The notes: generated from the letters alone by a model not told the origin. Counted from the stretch's first letter, positions 9,131-18,230 are shown. The stretch is DNA of 64,000 bases from Bacteroidota bacterium (GCA_018266795.1 JAFDZV010000009.1:100956-164955), one strand, 5' to 3'. A program made the numbers and translations.

Positions 9131-9820
9131 ATGCGCAAACTGCTGAGCCTGTCAGCGCTGATAATCCTGATCGATCAGGCCACGAAGCTCGCCATTCACG
9201 GGTTCGATTTTCTCGGCATTCACTGTGCCGGACTGCAGAACCAGAGCGTGATGGTGCTGGGTGATTTCTTCCGGCTGACCTATCTCGAGAATCCGGGAAT
9301 GGCCTTCGGCCTCAATCCCGAGACGCCCTATATTCTGAGCATTTTCTCGATTGCCGCGGCGATATTTCTGGTCTATCTGATCAAGCGCACCTCGGGCTCC
9401 GGCAACAACGGCCTGCGGCTTGCCTTCGCGTTGATTCTGGGCGGAGCCGTGGGGAACATGATCGATCGTGTCTTCTACGGCGTGCTCTTCGGGTACGATT
9501 CGTTGTTCCATGGCCGCGTGGTGGACTTCATCGATATCGACATCCCCGATGTGAATCTGTTCGGGCACCAGCTCAACCGATTCTATGTCTTCAACATTGC
9601 CGATGCCGCCGTCTCCATCGGCGTGATTCTCCTGCTCATATTCTATCCGACAAAGAAAAAGGAGACCGCGCCTGCGATCACGGAAGCTCCGGCGCCGCCG
9701 GAGGGATTACACGAACATCCTCCGCAGGATCCGGCCGATGATTCTCCCGACGCACCGCGTGCGATCGGCAGCCAGCCCCCGGACGAACATCTCCCGCATG
9801 CGGAAAGCGCCGCAGGCTGA
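9131..9820 (+). CDS. lspA: Lipoprotein signal peptidase (signal peptidase II)
   Basis: This inner-membrane aspartic protease removes signal peptides from diacylglyceryl-prolipoproteins. The protein has 229 residues. Four membrane segments and the family motifs are visible: IDQATKLAI at the N-terminus, NPGMAFGL, GGAVGNMIDRV with catalytic Asp112, VVDFIDI, and FNIADAAVS with catalytic Asp158. The last ~55 residues are a Pro/Ala/Glu-rich tail that usual LspA proteins (about 160 residues) lack. The substrates are plentiful here: several genes in this window encode lipobox-bearing proteins. The gene starts 11 bases after the DksA-like gene and is followed by an intrinsic terminator. Confidence 0.95.
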   Translation: MRKLLSLSALIILIDQATKLAIHGFDFLGIHCAGLQNQSVMVLGDFFRLTYLENPGMAFGLNPETPYILSIFSIAAAIFLVYLIKRTSGSGNNGLRLAFALILGGAVGNMIDRVFYGVLFGYDSLFHGRVVDFIDIDIPDVNLFGHQLNRFYVFNIADAAVSIGVILLLIFYPTKKKETAPAITEAPAPPEGLHEHPPQDPADDSPDAPRAIGSQPPDEHLPHAESAAG

Positions 9821-9860
9821 TCGGCCGACAGACACATGGACAGATCTTCGAACAATCGAT

Positions 9861-9900
9861 ATCAAAAAAAGGAGGAGCCTCGCGGTTCCTCCTTTTTGAT
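9861..9900 (+). terminator. Intrinsic terminator, probably bidirectional
   Basis: An A-rich/GGAGGA arm and a TCCTCC/T-rich arm form a stem around the loop GCCTCGCGGT. The arms end in A-runs and T-runs, so the structure can terminate lspA transcription on the plus strand and the convergent gene at 9986-10651 on the minus strand. Confidence 0.85.
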
Positions 9901-9985
9901 ATGAACACATTCGCAGTGTCGATATATGTCACAACGCCGCATCCCGCTCCCATCCGCCATCGGATATCGTGCACCGCAGCAAGAC

Positions 9986-10651
9986 TCAGTTGAGCACTAC
10001 GGTAGCGGATGTCAGCGTAAATGCAATTTCGTCACTTACTCCACCATCATCCAGAATCTCCCGGAAGTCGACCTTCCCCTGCAATTCGAACGATTCCTTG
10101 TTGTGAGGATTGAATGAATTGATGTTCTCGCTTCTCAGATGGATCTCCTGATCCGAACGATACTTCCTGCCCGGCTTGCTGGAAACCGTTGACGTTGCAT
10201 AGAAATACAGATCCTCCGTGGCCGGGAATTCATCCGCCTCGGGCATCGCCTGCGCGCCGCCACGGCCGTGCAGCAACGATATCAGATTCCCCCCGTTCGA
10301 GACGATCGTCGACGGGGATGACTTGCGCGTACCATCCAACGTTGTCGTTATGGTTCCAAGCTGGTCCGACTTGCTTTCCACATTGAGATCCACCACCGCG
10401 AATTCCGCCTGACACGGTTCGGTGCCGGTATTCGTGACCACGAATGTTCCCGATCCGGGACCCGACGGAGTAGCCGGATATGTGTTGCCGGCGCCATCGG
10501 TATACACCTTCGATCCGCTTACGTCGACGGTGCAGGTCAGTGTGTCGCCATTCGGAAGGATGTACTGCTTGCATTGGGCATTCATCGAACGTGTGCCCAT
10601 GACAAAGACAACCGCGATCGATGCGATGGTGGTAATAGCACTTCGGTTCAT
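9986..10651 (-). CDS. Secreted protein of unknown function
   Basis: The protein has 221 residues with a Sec signal peptide (MNRSAITTIASIAVVFVMG, cleavage likely after MNAQ). The mature part is rich in Thr, Ser, Gly and Asn and looks all-beta (GTFVVTNTGTEPCQAEFAVVDLNV). A Cys pair occurs near its start. A clear ribosome-binding site (GAAGGAGA) lies 8 bases from the ATG at 10651 and only 2 from the ATG at 10657, so the downstream ATG is chosen. No family was recognised. It is convergent with lspA across the shared terminator. Confidence 0.7.
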   Translation of the reverse strand: MNRSAITTIASIAVVFVMGTRSMNAQCKQYILPNGDTLTCTVDVSGSKVYTDGAGNTYPATPSGPGSGTFVVTNTGTEPCQAEFAVVDLNVESKSDQLGTITTTLDGTRKSSPSTIVSNGGNLISLLHGRGGAQAMPEADEFPATEDLYFYATSTVSSKPGRKYRSDQEIHLRSENINSFNPHNKESFELQGKVDFREILDDGGVSDEIAFTLTSATVVLN

Positions 10652-11016
10652 GATCATCTCTCCTTCAATAGTCGGGTTGTAATGGATACGATATCACCGG
10701 GAACCTTCCGCAGGATCCAATTGCAGGAACGCGCCTGGTGACGATCGAATGCAGACAGGGATAGAATGGTTCGGGGGTGTCTGGTTTCGGCGTGAAAGCT
10801 AGCCGCAAGCACCCGGCAGAACTTCTTCCACCTTGCTCCTGCAGCAAAAGCACCTTTATGGGTACCGGGAACGGATGGCACACGATGGTATGCAGGTACG
10901 CGATGTTATCTTCATGAAAGATTGTCCCCGCACGGACGGGATCCAGGCACCGATGGCTATCTTTCTCCGGTGCACCGCACACAATGGCACGGCATCGGCC
11001 ATCAACAGGCATCATC
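10652..11016. other. Divergent intergenic region, 365 bases
   Basis: The region separates a minus-strand secreted protein gene from the plus-strand phosphoesterase gene, so both promoters should lie here. Apart from the minus-strand ribosome-binding site next to 10651, no convincing promoter, repeat or RNA structure was seen. Confidence 0.5.
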
Positions 11017-12573
11017 ATGAATCGAATTGGTTGGAGTGGTTTCGCATTCACGCCTGCAGCATTGCTCTGCGTGGCTCTTCTCTGTTCGTGCGGCAGGCCG
11101 GAGCAGGGGAACAACGAACCGGCGCAGGGGAAGGGCACTTCCAGCGGATTCGATCTCTCGCGCATCCGGCGGGTGATCGTGATCTATCAGGAGAACTGGA
11201 GCTTCGATGGCCTCTACAGCCACTTCCGCGATGCGAAGGGGGAGCATGCCAACGGCTACGAATTCGGCGCGCTGGTGCGCCAGCTGGACGGCGCGGGCAA
11301 CGCCATCGACTCCATGGATCTTCCGGTAAACTCCAGGCGGCAGCCGTTCCGCAATCCCGCCTGGAAGGGGCACATGCCGGTGATGTTCTACAACATGCAC
11401 GACTTCGACGCCGGCGACTCCGTGAACGTGGACACGGTTACCACGGCCGACGTAACGCACCGGTTCTACCACACGCAGAAGCAGATCAACCGGAACGCCA
11501 ACGGCGAGGGAACCAACAATCAGTTCCTGTACTGGAGCGATCTGGACGCCGGGAAGGCGTTCGGCCGCGACAACATGAACGCGCTGGTGCTGAGCGGCTT
11601 CCGCGCAGATACGCTCCCGCTGGGGAAGCTCGCCGCGCAGTATGCCATGTGCGACAACTGCTTCCAGTCCGCATTCGGAGGATCGTTCCTGAACCATCAG
11701 TGGCTGATCGCCGCGCGCACGCCGGTGTATCGCAACGCGACAAAGGATTCGAACGCGATGAAGCACCGGAGCGATTCCGCCAGCACGGCTCCGAATCACT
11801 GGGACGATGCTCTCACTCGAACCGCTGTTCCGGGCGACCCCGGGAGCTACTACGCCATCAACACGGTGCAGCCTGCGTTTGCGCCCCACCTGGCAAAGGG
11901 TGTACGGCTTCCCGCTCAGGAACACGCCACCATCGGAACGCGGCTGGACGCGGCGAACATCTCCTGGAAGTGGTATGCACAGGGTTGGAAGGATGCGCTG
12001 GCGGACACGACGAAGGATCCCGACGATGACTTCGCAACGCATCATCAGCCGTTCAATTACTTCAAGGAGTTCGACCCCGGTACCGAGAGCGGACGCCGCA
12101 ACCGCGAGGCGCATCTCGCCGACGAGCGCGACTTCCACACCGACCTCCGCTCCGGCAGGCTCCCCACGGTCTCCTTCGTGAAGCTCAACAGCCTGTACGA
12201 CGAGCACCCGCTGGACGCAAATCTTCGTGCGGGCGACTCCGCCGCCGCGGGTCTGGTTCAGGAGATCATGGACAGTGCGGAGGTGTGGAAGGACTGCGCG
12301 ATCATCGTCACGTTCGACGAGTTCGGCGGCCGCTGGGATCACGTCCCGCCGCCGCCGCCGGCACCGGACGGGTTCGGTCCCGGCCCGCGCATTCCGATGA
12401 TGATCATCTCCCCCTTCACGCAAGGGCGCGGGATCGATCACACGCAGTACGAAACGGTTTCGGTGCTCGCACTCATCGAGAAGATCTGGGGACTGCCGCC
12501 GCTCAGCGACCGCGACGCTCGCGCGAACAATCTGGTGAACGCATTTACGGGAGGCCCGGCGGCCGTGCGTTGA
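11017..12573 (+). CDS. Lipoprotein phosphoesterase of the phospholipase C/AcpA acid phosphatase family
   Basis: The protein has 518 residues. An ATG at 11017 gives a proper lipoprotein signal (MNRIGWSGFAFTPAALLC, lipobox LCSC), so it is chosen over the upstream ATG at 10984. The mature protein matches the phosphoesterase family of phospholipase C and AcpA: VIVIYQENWSFDGLYSHF with the metal-binding region, FGGSFLNHQWLIAAR, PTVSFVKLNSLYDEHP, IVTFDEFGGRWDHVPPP and PMMIISPFTQG. Members hydrolyse phosphate mono- or diesters outside the cytoplasm with a metal centre. Lipid anchoring suggests a membrane-bound periplasmic or surface enzyme. The exact substrate cannot be read from the sequence. The gene ends 23 bases from the convergent gene at 12597. 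Confidence 0.85.
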   Translation: MNRIGWSGFAFTPAALLCVALLCSCGRPEQGNNEPAQGKGTSSGFDLSRIRRVIVIYQENWSFDGLYSHFRDAKGEHANGYEFGALVRQLDGAGNAIDSMDLPVNSRRQPFRNPAWKGHMPVMFYNMHDFDAGDSVNVDTVTTADVTHRFYHTQKQINRNANGEGTNNQFLYWSDLDAGKAFGRDNMNALVLSGFRADTLPLGKLAAQYAMCDNCFQSAFGGSFLNHQWLIAARTPVYRNATKDSNAMKHRSDSASTAPNHWDDALTRTAVPGDPGSYYAINTVQPAFAPHLAKGVRLPAQEHATIGTRLDAANISWKWYAQGWKDALADTTKDPDDDFATHHQPFNYFKEFDPGTESGRRNREAHLADERDFHTDLRSGRLPTVSFVKLNSLYDEHPLDANLRAGDSAAAGLVQEIMDSAEVWKDCAIIVTFDEFGGRWDHVPPPPPAPDGFGPGPRIPMMIISPFTQGRGIDHTQYETVSVLALIEKIWGLPPLSDRDARANNLVNAFTGGPAAVR

Positions 12574-12596
12574 TGCGGCCCCTGCCCCGGGGCCGC

Positions 12597-13325
12597 CTAC
12601 GGCCGATGGAACGGACGTTCATCGGCTCTGTAATAGATGTCCAGCCGAATCGGCGGTATCGGGAGTTCGCGCACGGCGAGGTAGAGGATGCAATGTCCCG
12701 GGCCAACGCGGCTGGGAACACATTCGGCCATGACGATCGTTTCCTCGTTGGGATAGATGGTGATCGGAGCGCGAAGGTCCAGCGCAAACGAGCCGTTTGT
12801 GCAGTAGGAATCATTCAGGTCCGGCACCAGAGTCAACGGCTCCGTGGTCTTGTTGGTAAGGCGTACGGGCCGCTGCATCGCCTCGTTCACATAGGATGAG
12901 CCCCGCGATTCCAGCCACTCCACCAGCACCGGTTCGAAAGCACGAGCGGTAATCCGGATGTTCACGAAGCGGCATTGGGGATCGTTCGTCTCCACGGCAA
13001 CCACCGCCCACAACCTGCCCGGCTCCACATCCAGGCTCATACGCAGCACGGCGGTATCCCCGGGCGCGATGGTATCGCGATCGATCCGGGCCGTTGCCTC
13101 GCGCGACGTGATCGCAACGATCACCAGCGGCCGGTTGCCGGTGTTGGCAATCGAGACCTCACGCCGATACGTTCCCCACTGCACCTGCCCCAGCTCGATC
13201 GACTCCGGCCCCACAAGCGAAACGGCAGGCTGCGCGCAGAGCACACCGATCCAGAAGAGCATCATCGGCAGAACGATGAACGGAAGCCGGACGGTGTGAT
13301 TCGTGGGCACGCTGCTATCCTCCAT
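12597..13325 (-). CDS. Secreted protein with a DUF1573-like Ig domain
   Basis: The protein has 242 residues when started at ATG 13325. This start gives a signal peptide (VRLPFIVLPMMLFWIGVLC, cleavage near CAQ); the longer frame up to 13475 would run through the glutamate dehydrogenase terminator and is rejected. Residues ~35-130 follow the DUF1573/ASH pattern: IELGQVQWGTYRREVSIANTGNRPLVI, then DTIAPGDTAVLRMSLDVEPG and VETNDPQCRFVNI. A second beta-rich half follows, with four cysteines. Such domains are common in secreted and surface proteins of Bacteroidota. The role is unknown. It lies downstream of gdhA on the same strand, behind that gene's terminator. Confidence 0.7.
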   Translation of the reverse strand: MEDSSVPTNHTVRLPFIVLPMMLFWIGVLCAQPAVSLVGPESIELGQVQWGTYRREVSIANTGNRPLVIVAITSREATARIDRDTIAPGDTAVLRMSLDVEPGRLWAVVAVETNDPQCRFVNIRITARAFEPVLVEWLESRGSSYVNEAMQRPVRLTNKTTEPLTLVPDLNDSYCTNGSFALDLRAPITIYPNEETIVMAECVPSRVGPGHCILYLAVRELPIPPIRLDIYYRADERPFHRP

Positions 13326-13410
13326 GAACGATTCGCAAGCATACGAAATCAAACCGATCGGCGCAGTGGGAATCGATGATTTCGCCGGCCCGAAGGGAAC
13401 GGCATCTCCA

Positions 13411-13447
13411 TAAACGAAGCAGCGGCGAAGGGATGCCTCGCCGCTGC
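13411..13447 (-). terminator. Intrinsic terminator of glutamate dehydrogenase gene
   Basis: On the minus strand, arms GCAGCGGCGA and TCGCCGCTGC (10 bp, perfect) enclose a 9-base loop, followed by TTCGTTTA. It lies ~30 bases after the gdhA stop. Confidence 0.85.
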
Positions 13448-13477
13448 TCTCACAAACAATCGTTGCAGCCCGCACGG

Positions 13478-14956
13478 TTACGGGAAGATGCCGAGTTCCA
13501 TGTAGGACTTGGCAACCTTGTCGATTGCCACCACGAAGGAGGCCGTACGCAGATCCTTCACCTTCCGGTTGGAGTGATACGCATACTTCACCTGGCGATA
13601 GGCTTCGATCATCGTCTCCTCCAGACCGGAGTCCACGTAATCCGCCTCGTCGGCACCATGCACCAGCACCTTGCGCTCCAGCTCGGAGAAGGACTTGCCG
13701 GTAAGGCTTTCAACGGCGGCGACGATGCGCGTGTAGGAGCTCTCGTCGGCACGCTTGCCGAGGCGCCCGAAACGGACGTGCGAAAGATTCTTCAGCCACT
13801 CGAAGTAGCTCACGGTAACGCCGCCGGCATTGAGGTAGGCATCCGGAATGATGTGGATGCCGCGCTTCAGCAGGATCTGCTCCGCGCCCGCCGACACCGG
13901 GCCGTTGGCTCCCTCGGCAATCATGCGGGTCTTGATGTTCGCAGCATTGGAGGCGTTGATCTGATTCTCCAGCGCGGCCGGCACCAGGATATCGCACTCC
14001 ACTTCCAGGAGGGCGTTGCCGTTCTTGTAGTTCTTCGCGTTCTTGAAGTTGAGGATGGAGCCGGTGCTCTTGCGGTGATTGAACACTTCGTCCACATCCA
14101 GCCCGTTGCGATCGAAGATGCCTCCCTCGTACTCGGCGATGCCGACGATGACTGCTCCCCCCTGCTGCAGATTCTTCGCGGCCCAGTAGCCCACGTTGCC
14201 GAGGCCCTGCACGATCACGCGCTTCCCGTCCAATCCCGGGGTAAGGCCGAACAGCTTCGCATCCTCCACCGTGGAGAGCGCCTCGCGCACACCGAAGTAG
14301 AGGCCGCGGCCGGTTGCCTGCGTGCGGCCGTTGATGCCACCCTGCGTGAGCGGCTTGCCGGTTACGCAGGCAAGCGAATCGATCTGGCCGGTGCTCACCG
14401 CCTGGTAGGTATCGGCAATCCATGCCATCTCGCGAGGGCCGGTGCCGTAGTCCGGAGCAGGCACGTCAACCGCGGGCCCGATGCAGTTGCGGCGAATCAA
14501 CTCCATCGTATAACGGCGCGTAATCCGCTCGATCTGCTCCTCGGTATAGTTCTTCGGATTGAACTTGATGCCCCCCTTGGCACCGCCGAACGGAACATCC
14601 ACGATCGCGCACTTGTACGTCATCAGGGCGGCGAGCGCCATCACCTCATCCTCGCTCACATGGTCGGCATAGCGGATGCCCCCCTTGGTTGGCAGGCGAT
14701 GGTGCGAATGCTGCACGCGCCAGCCCGTGAACACCTGGATGTCGTTGCCGATGCGCACCGGGAAGCGCACCATGTAGACCGAATTGCAGACCTTGATCTG
14801 GTCCAGCAGACCGCGCGGATAGTCCACACACGCGGCCGCCCGCTCGAAGTTCGATTCCACGGTTTCGTAGAACGTGGGCTCCGCGGCAACTACCTTGCCG
14901 TTCGTGGAGGCCTTCGCCGCGCTGGCGCGTGAAGCCGCCTTCTTCTCTGATGCCAT
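13478..14956 (-). CDS. gdhA: Glutamate dehydrogenase (Glu/Leu/Phe/Val dehydrogenase family)
   Basis: The enzyme interconverts glutamate and 2-oxoglutarate plus ammonia with NAD(P). The protein has 492 residues. The substrate-binding segment [11 protein letters not shown] (Lys91), [19 protein letters not shown] with the catalytic-region Lys115 and Lys127, [15 protein letters not shown], and the Rossmann motif [14 protein letters not shown] are all present. The first ~27 residues ([17 protein letters not shown]) form a Lys/Ala/Ser tail not needed for the fold and similar in flavour to the tail of the DksA-like protein. The gene follows the aminotransferase, HPPD and hydrolase genes on the same strand and could regenerate 2-oxoglutarate for the transamination. 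A strong terminator follows. NAD or NADP preference cannot be decided by eye. Confidence 0.95.
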   Translation of the reverse strand: MASEKKAASRASAAKASTNGKVVAAEPTFYETVESNFERAAACVDYPRGLLDQIKVCNSVYMVRFPVRIGNDIQVFTGWRVQHSHHRLPTKGGIRYADHVSEDEVMALAALMTYKCAIVDVPFGGAKGGIKFNPKNYTEEQIERITRRYTMELIRRNCIGPAVDVPAPDYGTGPREMAWIADTYQAVSTGQIDSLACVTGKPLTQGGINGRTQATGRGLYFGVREALSTVEDAKLFGLTPGLDGKRVIVQGLGNVGYWAAKNLQQGGAVIVGIAEYEGGIFDRNGLDVDEVFNHRKSTGSILNFKNAKNYKNGNALLEVECDILVPAALENQINASNAANIKTRMIAEGANGPVSAGAEQILLKRGIHIIPDAYLNAGGVTVSYFEWLKNLSHVRFGRLGKRADESSYTRIVAAVESLTGKSFSELERKVLVHGADEADYVDSGLEETMIEAYRQVKYAYHSNRKVKDLRTASFVVAIDKVAKSYMELGIFP

Positions 14957-15008
14957 GTCAGTTTCGCGATGAGGTTATTGGATATATGTCCTCGGTATGA
15001 CGTCGATA

Positions 15009-15710
15009 TCAGGACATGAAGAACCCGACGATCTCGCGCCCAAGGCGCTGGGGCGAGACCCGTTCGAGCGGGTGTGGAGTGCCGGGCAGTACGATGAGTC
15101 GCGCGGCGGGAAGCGCCCGGTATGCCGCAAGAGTTTCCTCGATTGTCACCATCTGATCGCGGTCGCCCACGCCCACCATCACCTCCGTCCCAACCTGCCG
15201 CAGATCATCGCCGGTCAGTTCGTTTCTCTCCCCGAGATTCGTCATCATCTCGGAAGTCTTCGCCAGCACATCCTTCCAGTCGCCCGGTGCGTGGCGCGCG
15301 CGCAACTGTTCGGCGAAGGCCGGCACCTTCGCCTCGATCTTCACCGGATCCAGCATGGCCGTCTCCCTGGCAGAGGTCTGCGCGTCCCAGGCGAACTTGG
15401 TTGCCAGGGTGAAGATCCTGCCAACCGATCCCGGTGCATGGCGCGCCATATGCAGCGCCACGTATCCGCCCATGCTGTAGCCGAAGACATCGATCCCCTC
15501 GAGCCCCCGCGCCGACAGCCACGAGCCGACAGCTCCGGCGAAACCGGGGATGCTGAACGGCTCCTGCGGTATCGGCTCGCCGCCGTGCCCGGGAAGATTC
15601 AACGTATGCAGATCGAAGTGCGCCGCGAGCTCGCCCGCGAGGCCATCGAACTGGCTCGCTGCCCCGAGAGCGCCGTGCAGCAGAAGGAGAGGTTGCCTGT
15701 CGTTCCCCAT
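15009..15710 (-). CDS. Alpha/beta hydrolase, MenH-like
   Basis: The protein has 233 residues. It has the alpha/beta-hydrolase order: oxyanion segment LLLLHGALGAASQF, LNLPGHG, the nucleophile elbow GYSMG with Ser79, a late Asp region (GVGDRDQMV) and the C-terminal His segment (PGTPHPLERV). Small enzymes of this type cleave esters, thioesters or C-C bonds; the substrate is unknown. It lies between hppD and gdhA, so a role in processing an aromatic intermediate is possible but unproven. The ATG at 15710 is chosen over a GTG at 15728, because the GTG lies inside the hairpin that follows hppD. No Shine-Dalgarno site precedes either start. Confidence 0.8.
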   Translation of the reverse strand: MGNDRQPLLLLHGALGAASQFDGLAGELAAHFDLHTLNLPGHGGEPIPQEPFSIPGFAGAVGSWLSARGLEGIDVFGYSMGGYVALHMARHAPGSVGRIFTLATKFAWDAQTSARETAMLDPVKIEAKVPAFAEQLRARHAPGDWKDVLAKTSEMMTNLGERNELTGDDLRQVGTEVMVGVGDRDQMVTIEETLAAYRALPAARLIVLPGTPHPLERVSPQRLGREIVGFFMS

Positions 15711-15740
15711 AACAAAACACAGGGGCACATGATGTGCCCC
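15711..15740 (-). terminator. Terminator or attenuator between hppD and the hydrolase gene
   Basis: GGGGCACAT and ATGTGCCCC form a perfect 9-bp stem with a 1-base centre on the + strand (15722-15740). On the minus strand it is followed by TGTGTTTTGTT, which runs directly into the ATG of the hydrolase gene at 15710. Confidence 0.75.
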
Positions 15741-15757
15741 CGGTGGTTCAAATCCGC

Positions 15758-16882
15758 TCAGAGATTACCGCGCTCGGCCTGGTCGCGTTCAATCGCTTCG
15801 AAGAGGGCCTTGAAGTTCCCCTTGCCGAACGATTCGCCGCCACGGCGCTGAATGATTTCGAAGAAGAGTGTCGGACGATCCTCGACCGGCTTCGTGAAGA
15901 TCTGGAGCATGTACCCCTTGTCGTCCACGTCCACGAGAATGTTCAGCGCCTTCAACTCCGCAACATCCTCCTGGATGGCGCCCACGCGCTCCACAAGATC
16001 GGAGTAGTACGCCTCGGGCACGCTGATGAACTCCACGCCGTTGGCGCGCATCTTCGCGATCGTCTCCAGGATGTTCGTGGATTCCATCGCCACGTGCTGT
16101 ACGCCGGCGCCCTTGTAGAACTGCACGTACTCCTCGATCTGCGAGCGCTTCAATCCTTCGGCCGGCTCGTTGATCGGGAACTTGACCCACTTGTTGCTGT
16201 TGGCCACAACCGTCGAGCGGAGGGCACTGTACTCCGTGGAGATATCCTTGTCGTCGAACGAGACGAAGCGGCTGAAGCCGAAGACGTCGCGGTAGAAGTT
16301 GACCGTCTCCTCCATTTTGTTCCAATCCACGTTGCCGACAACGTGGTCCACATGTTTCAGGCCGCAGCCTTCGGCCAGATCATCCGTGCGCTCCACGAAG
16401 TTCGGCAGGAAGAACCCGCTGTAGGAGCCGCGCTCCACGAAGGAATGAACGGTGTCGCCGTAGGTGGCGATAGTGGAAGTCTTCACCTCGCCGAAATGGT
16501 CGCTGCTCACATTGGGCGGCATCACGCCGCGTGCGCCGCGCTCGGTCGTGATGCGATAGGCCTCGGCGGCATCCTCCACCTCGAAGGCGATATCGCGCAC
16601 GCCGTCGCCATGCATCTTGATGTGCTCGGCGATCGCGGAATCCGGATGAAGCGGTGTTGTGAGGATGAAGCGAATCTTTCCCTGCTGCACGAAGTACGAG
16701 GCACGATCCTTGACACCGGTCTCGGGTCCCAGATAGCCCCGGAGGGTGAATCCGAGCGCGCGGCGATAGTAGTATGCCGCCTGCTTGGCATTACCAACGT
16801 AGAACTCCAGGTGATGAATTCCCTTGATCGCAAAGAGATCCTCACCCGGTTCCGTTGCGCGAAGTTGCTCTGCAGTCTCCAT
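15758..16882 (-). CDS. hppD: 4-hydroxyphenylpyruvate dioxygenase
   Basis: This Fe(II) enzyme turns 4-hydroxyphenylpyruvate and O2 into homogentisate, the committed step of tyrosine breakdown. The protein has 374 residues from ATG 16882, preceded by GAAGAAGAG at 7 bases; the longer frame to 16996 adds only Arg-rich, non-family sequence. It has the two vicinal-oxygen-chelate halves, and the iron ligands are in place: His180 (VDHVVGNV), His263 (GVQHVAME) and Glu342 (LFFEIIQR). The C-terminal GNFKALFEAIERDQ helix is typical. The gene follows a hisC-type aminotransferase gene and precedes the hydrolase and gdhA genes on the same strand. A GCGCGCA/TGCGCGC hairpin (16930-16948) lies in its 5' region. 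Confidence 0.96.
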   Translation of the reverse strand: METAEQLRATEPGEDLFAIKGIHHLEFYVGNAKQAAYYYRRALGFTLRGYLGPETGVKDRASYFVQQGKIRFILTTPLHPDSAIAEHIKMHGDGVRDIAFEVEDAAEAYRITTERGARGVMPPNVSSDHFGEVKTSTIATYGDTVHSFVERGSYSGFFLPNFVERTDDLAEGCGLKHVDHVVGNVDWNKMEETVNFYRDVFGFSRFVSFDDKDISTEYSALRSTVVANSNKWVKFPINEPAEGLKRSQIEEYVQFYKGAGVQHVAMESTNILETIAKMRANGVEFISVPEAYYSDLVERVGAIQEDVAELKALNILVDVDDKGYMLQIFTKPVEDRPTLFFEIIQRRGGESFGKGNFKALFEAIERDQAERGNL

Positions 16883-16968
16883 GACGTACTCTTCTTCGAA
16901 GTTGAAACGGGCGTACCAGGCATGTGAAGCGCGCATGCGATGCGCGCGATACCGGGCCCAGGGGGGAG

Positions 16969-16991
16969 GAAGAAGTTCCCGGTGGGGGAAC
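16969..16991 (-). terminator. Weak hairpin after the hisC-type gene
   Basis: On the minus strand GTTCCC and GGGAAC pair around a 5-base loop, followed by TTCTTCC, about 10 bases after the aminotransferase stop. It may partly uncouple hppD from the upstream gene. Confidence 0.35.
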
Positions 16992-16997
16992 CTCATC

Positions 16998-18101
16998 CTA
17001 CGATGCTTTTACTTCCTCGCTCAGCACACCATCCAGCGCTTCCACACACCGACGATTCTGTTCCATGGTTCCGGTGGAAATACGAAGGCAGTACGGGAGG
17101 CCGAAGCCGTGAAGCGGGCGCGTGATCACTCCGCGGCGAAGGAGGCCGTTGAAGATCCTCTCCGCACGATCCGTGGTCTCGAAATCGATCATCACGAAGT
17201 TTGCAAGCGACGGAACGAACTTCAGGCCAAGCCGTTCGAACTCCGTGTGATAGTACAGCAGCGACTCGCGATTCAGTTCAACGGTCCGGCGCACGAAATC
17301 CCTGTCCCCCATGGCGGCAACGCCTGCCGCCGAGGCCGGCGTGCTGGGTTCGAACGGCAGCTTCACCTTCATGATCTTGGTGATGATGTCCGAGTGCGCC
17401 ATGCCGTAACCGATGCGGATGCCGGCCAGCCCGTGTGCCTTGGAGAACGTTCTGCAGGTGAGAACGTTGTCCCAACGATAGTGCATCGAATCCGGATAAT
17501 CGGGCCACTGCTCCGAGTACTCGAAGTAGGCCTCGTCCAGAATCACGAGCACGCGCTCCGGAACCCGCGCGATGAAGCGCTCCAGATCGGCAGTCGTAAC
17601 CGACGTGCCGGTAGGATTGTTCGGGTTGGCGATGTAGATGATCTTGGTGTGGTCGTTGATCTTCGAAGCCATCGCGGCCAGATCGTAGCCGTAATTCTTC
17701 ATCGGCGTGAAGTGCGTCTTCACACCGGAGGCATGCGCCAGCACCTGAAAGCCAACAAACGTTCCCTCACTGGAGATCATCTCGTCGTTCGGTTCCAGGA
17801 ATGTCCGCAGCGTGGTAGCGATGACGGACTCCGAGCCGGAACCGCAGACAACGTTCTCCGGCCGGATCACGAATTGGTCGGCCAGGAGATAACGCAACGC
17901 CCGGCCGGCGTCCGGATAGGTCTGGAGCTCACCCAGCGATGCCTTGATCGCTTCGATGGCGGCCGGTGAGGCGCCAAGCGGATTCTCATTGCTCGCCAGC
18001 TTGATCGAACCGCTGATGCCAAGCTCGCGCTCGACTTCCGCCACCGACTTACCGGGTTGATAGGGCTTGAGCGAGGCGATGTGCGAGGGGACTGCAATCA
18101 T
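16998..18101 (-). CDS. hisC: Histidinol-phosphate/aromatic aminotransferase (class I/II, HisC family)
   Basis: The PLP enzyme has 367 residues. Family landmarks are LASNENPLGAS, the GSGSESVI phosphate-binding loop, ANPNNPTGT, ILDEAYFEY, and the PLP lysine Lys221 in TFSKAHGLAGIRIGY, with the substrate-binding Arg near the C-terminus (CLRISTGT). HisC proteins act on histidinol phosphate, but many also transaminate tyrosine and phenylalanine. No other histidine-biosynthesis gene is in the window, and the next gene on the strand is hppD, whose substrate is the keto acid of tyrosine. A role as tyrosine aminotransferase is therefore a good inference. The gene symbol follows the sequence family, not the proposed role. 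Confidence 0.88.
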   Translation of the reverse strand: MIAVPSHIASLKPYQPGKSVAEVERELGISGSIKLASNENPLGASPAAIEAIKASLGELQTYPDAGRALRYLLADQFVIRPENVVCGSGSESVIATTLRTFLEPNDEMISSEGTFVGFQVLAHASGVKTHFTPMKNYGYDLAAMASKINDHTKIIYIANPNNPTGTSVTTADLERFIARVPERVLVILDEAYFEYSEQWPDYPDSMHYRWDNVLTCRTFSKAHGLAGIRIGYGMAHSDIITKIMKVKLPFEPSTPASAAGVAAMGDRDFVRRTVELNRESLLYYHTEFERLGLKFVPSLANFVMIDFETTDRAERIFNGLLRRGVITRPLHGFGLPYCLRISTGTMEQNRRCVEALDGVLSEEVKAS

Positions 18102-18230
18102 CTATCGAATATCTCGCCAGGGTAGAGAAGGCGTAGAGTAACGCTTCATTTAAGAAGAACGAAAATAGCAAACTGCCACCGGAATCCAACGTGGGCATGT
18201 GGCACTGCAATACTTTTGAACGCGCGGATT

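Noticed and set aside
12597..13475. A longer DUF1573-like protein starting at 13475
   Set aside because: The extra 50 residues run through the glutamate dehydrogenase terminator and show no conservation. The ATG at 13325 gives a proper signal peptide.
13376..14932. A 518-codon plus-strand frame opposite glutamate dehydrogenase
   Set aside because: The minus strand carries full glutamate dehydrogenase motifs. The plus-strand frame is an antisense artefact rich in Arg, His and Leu.
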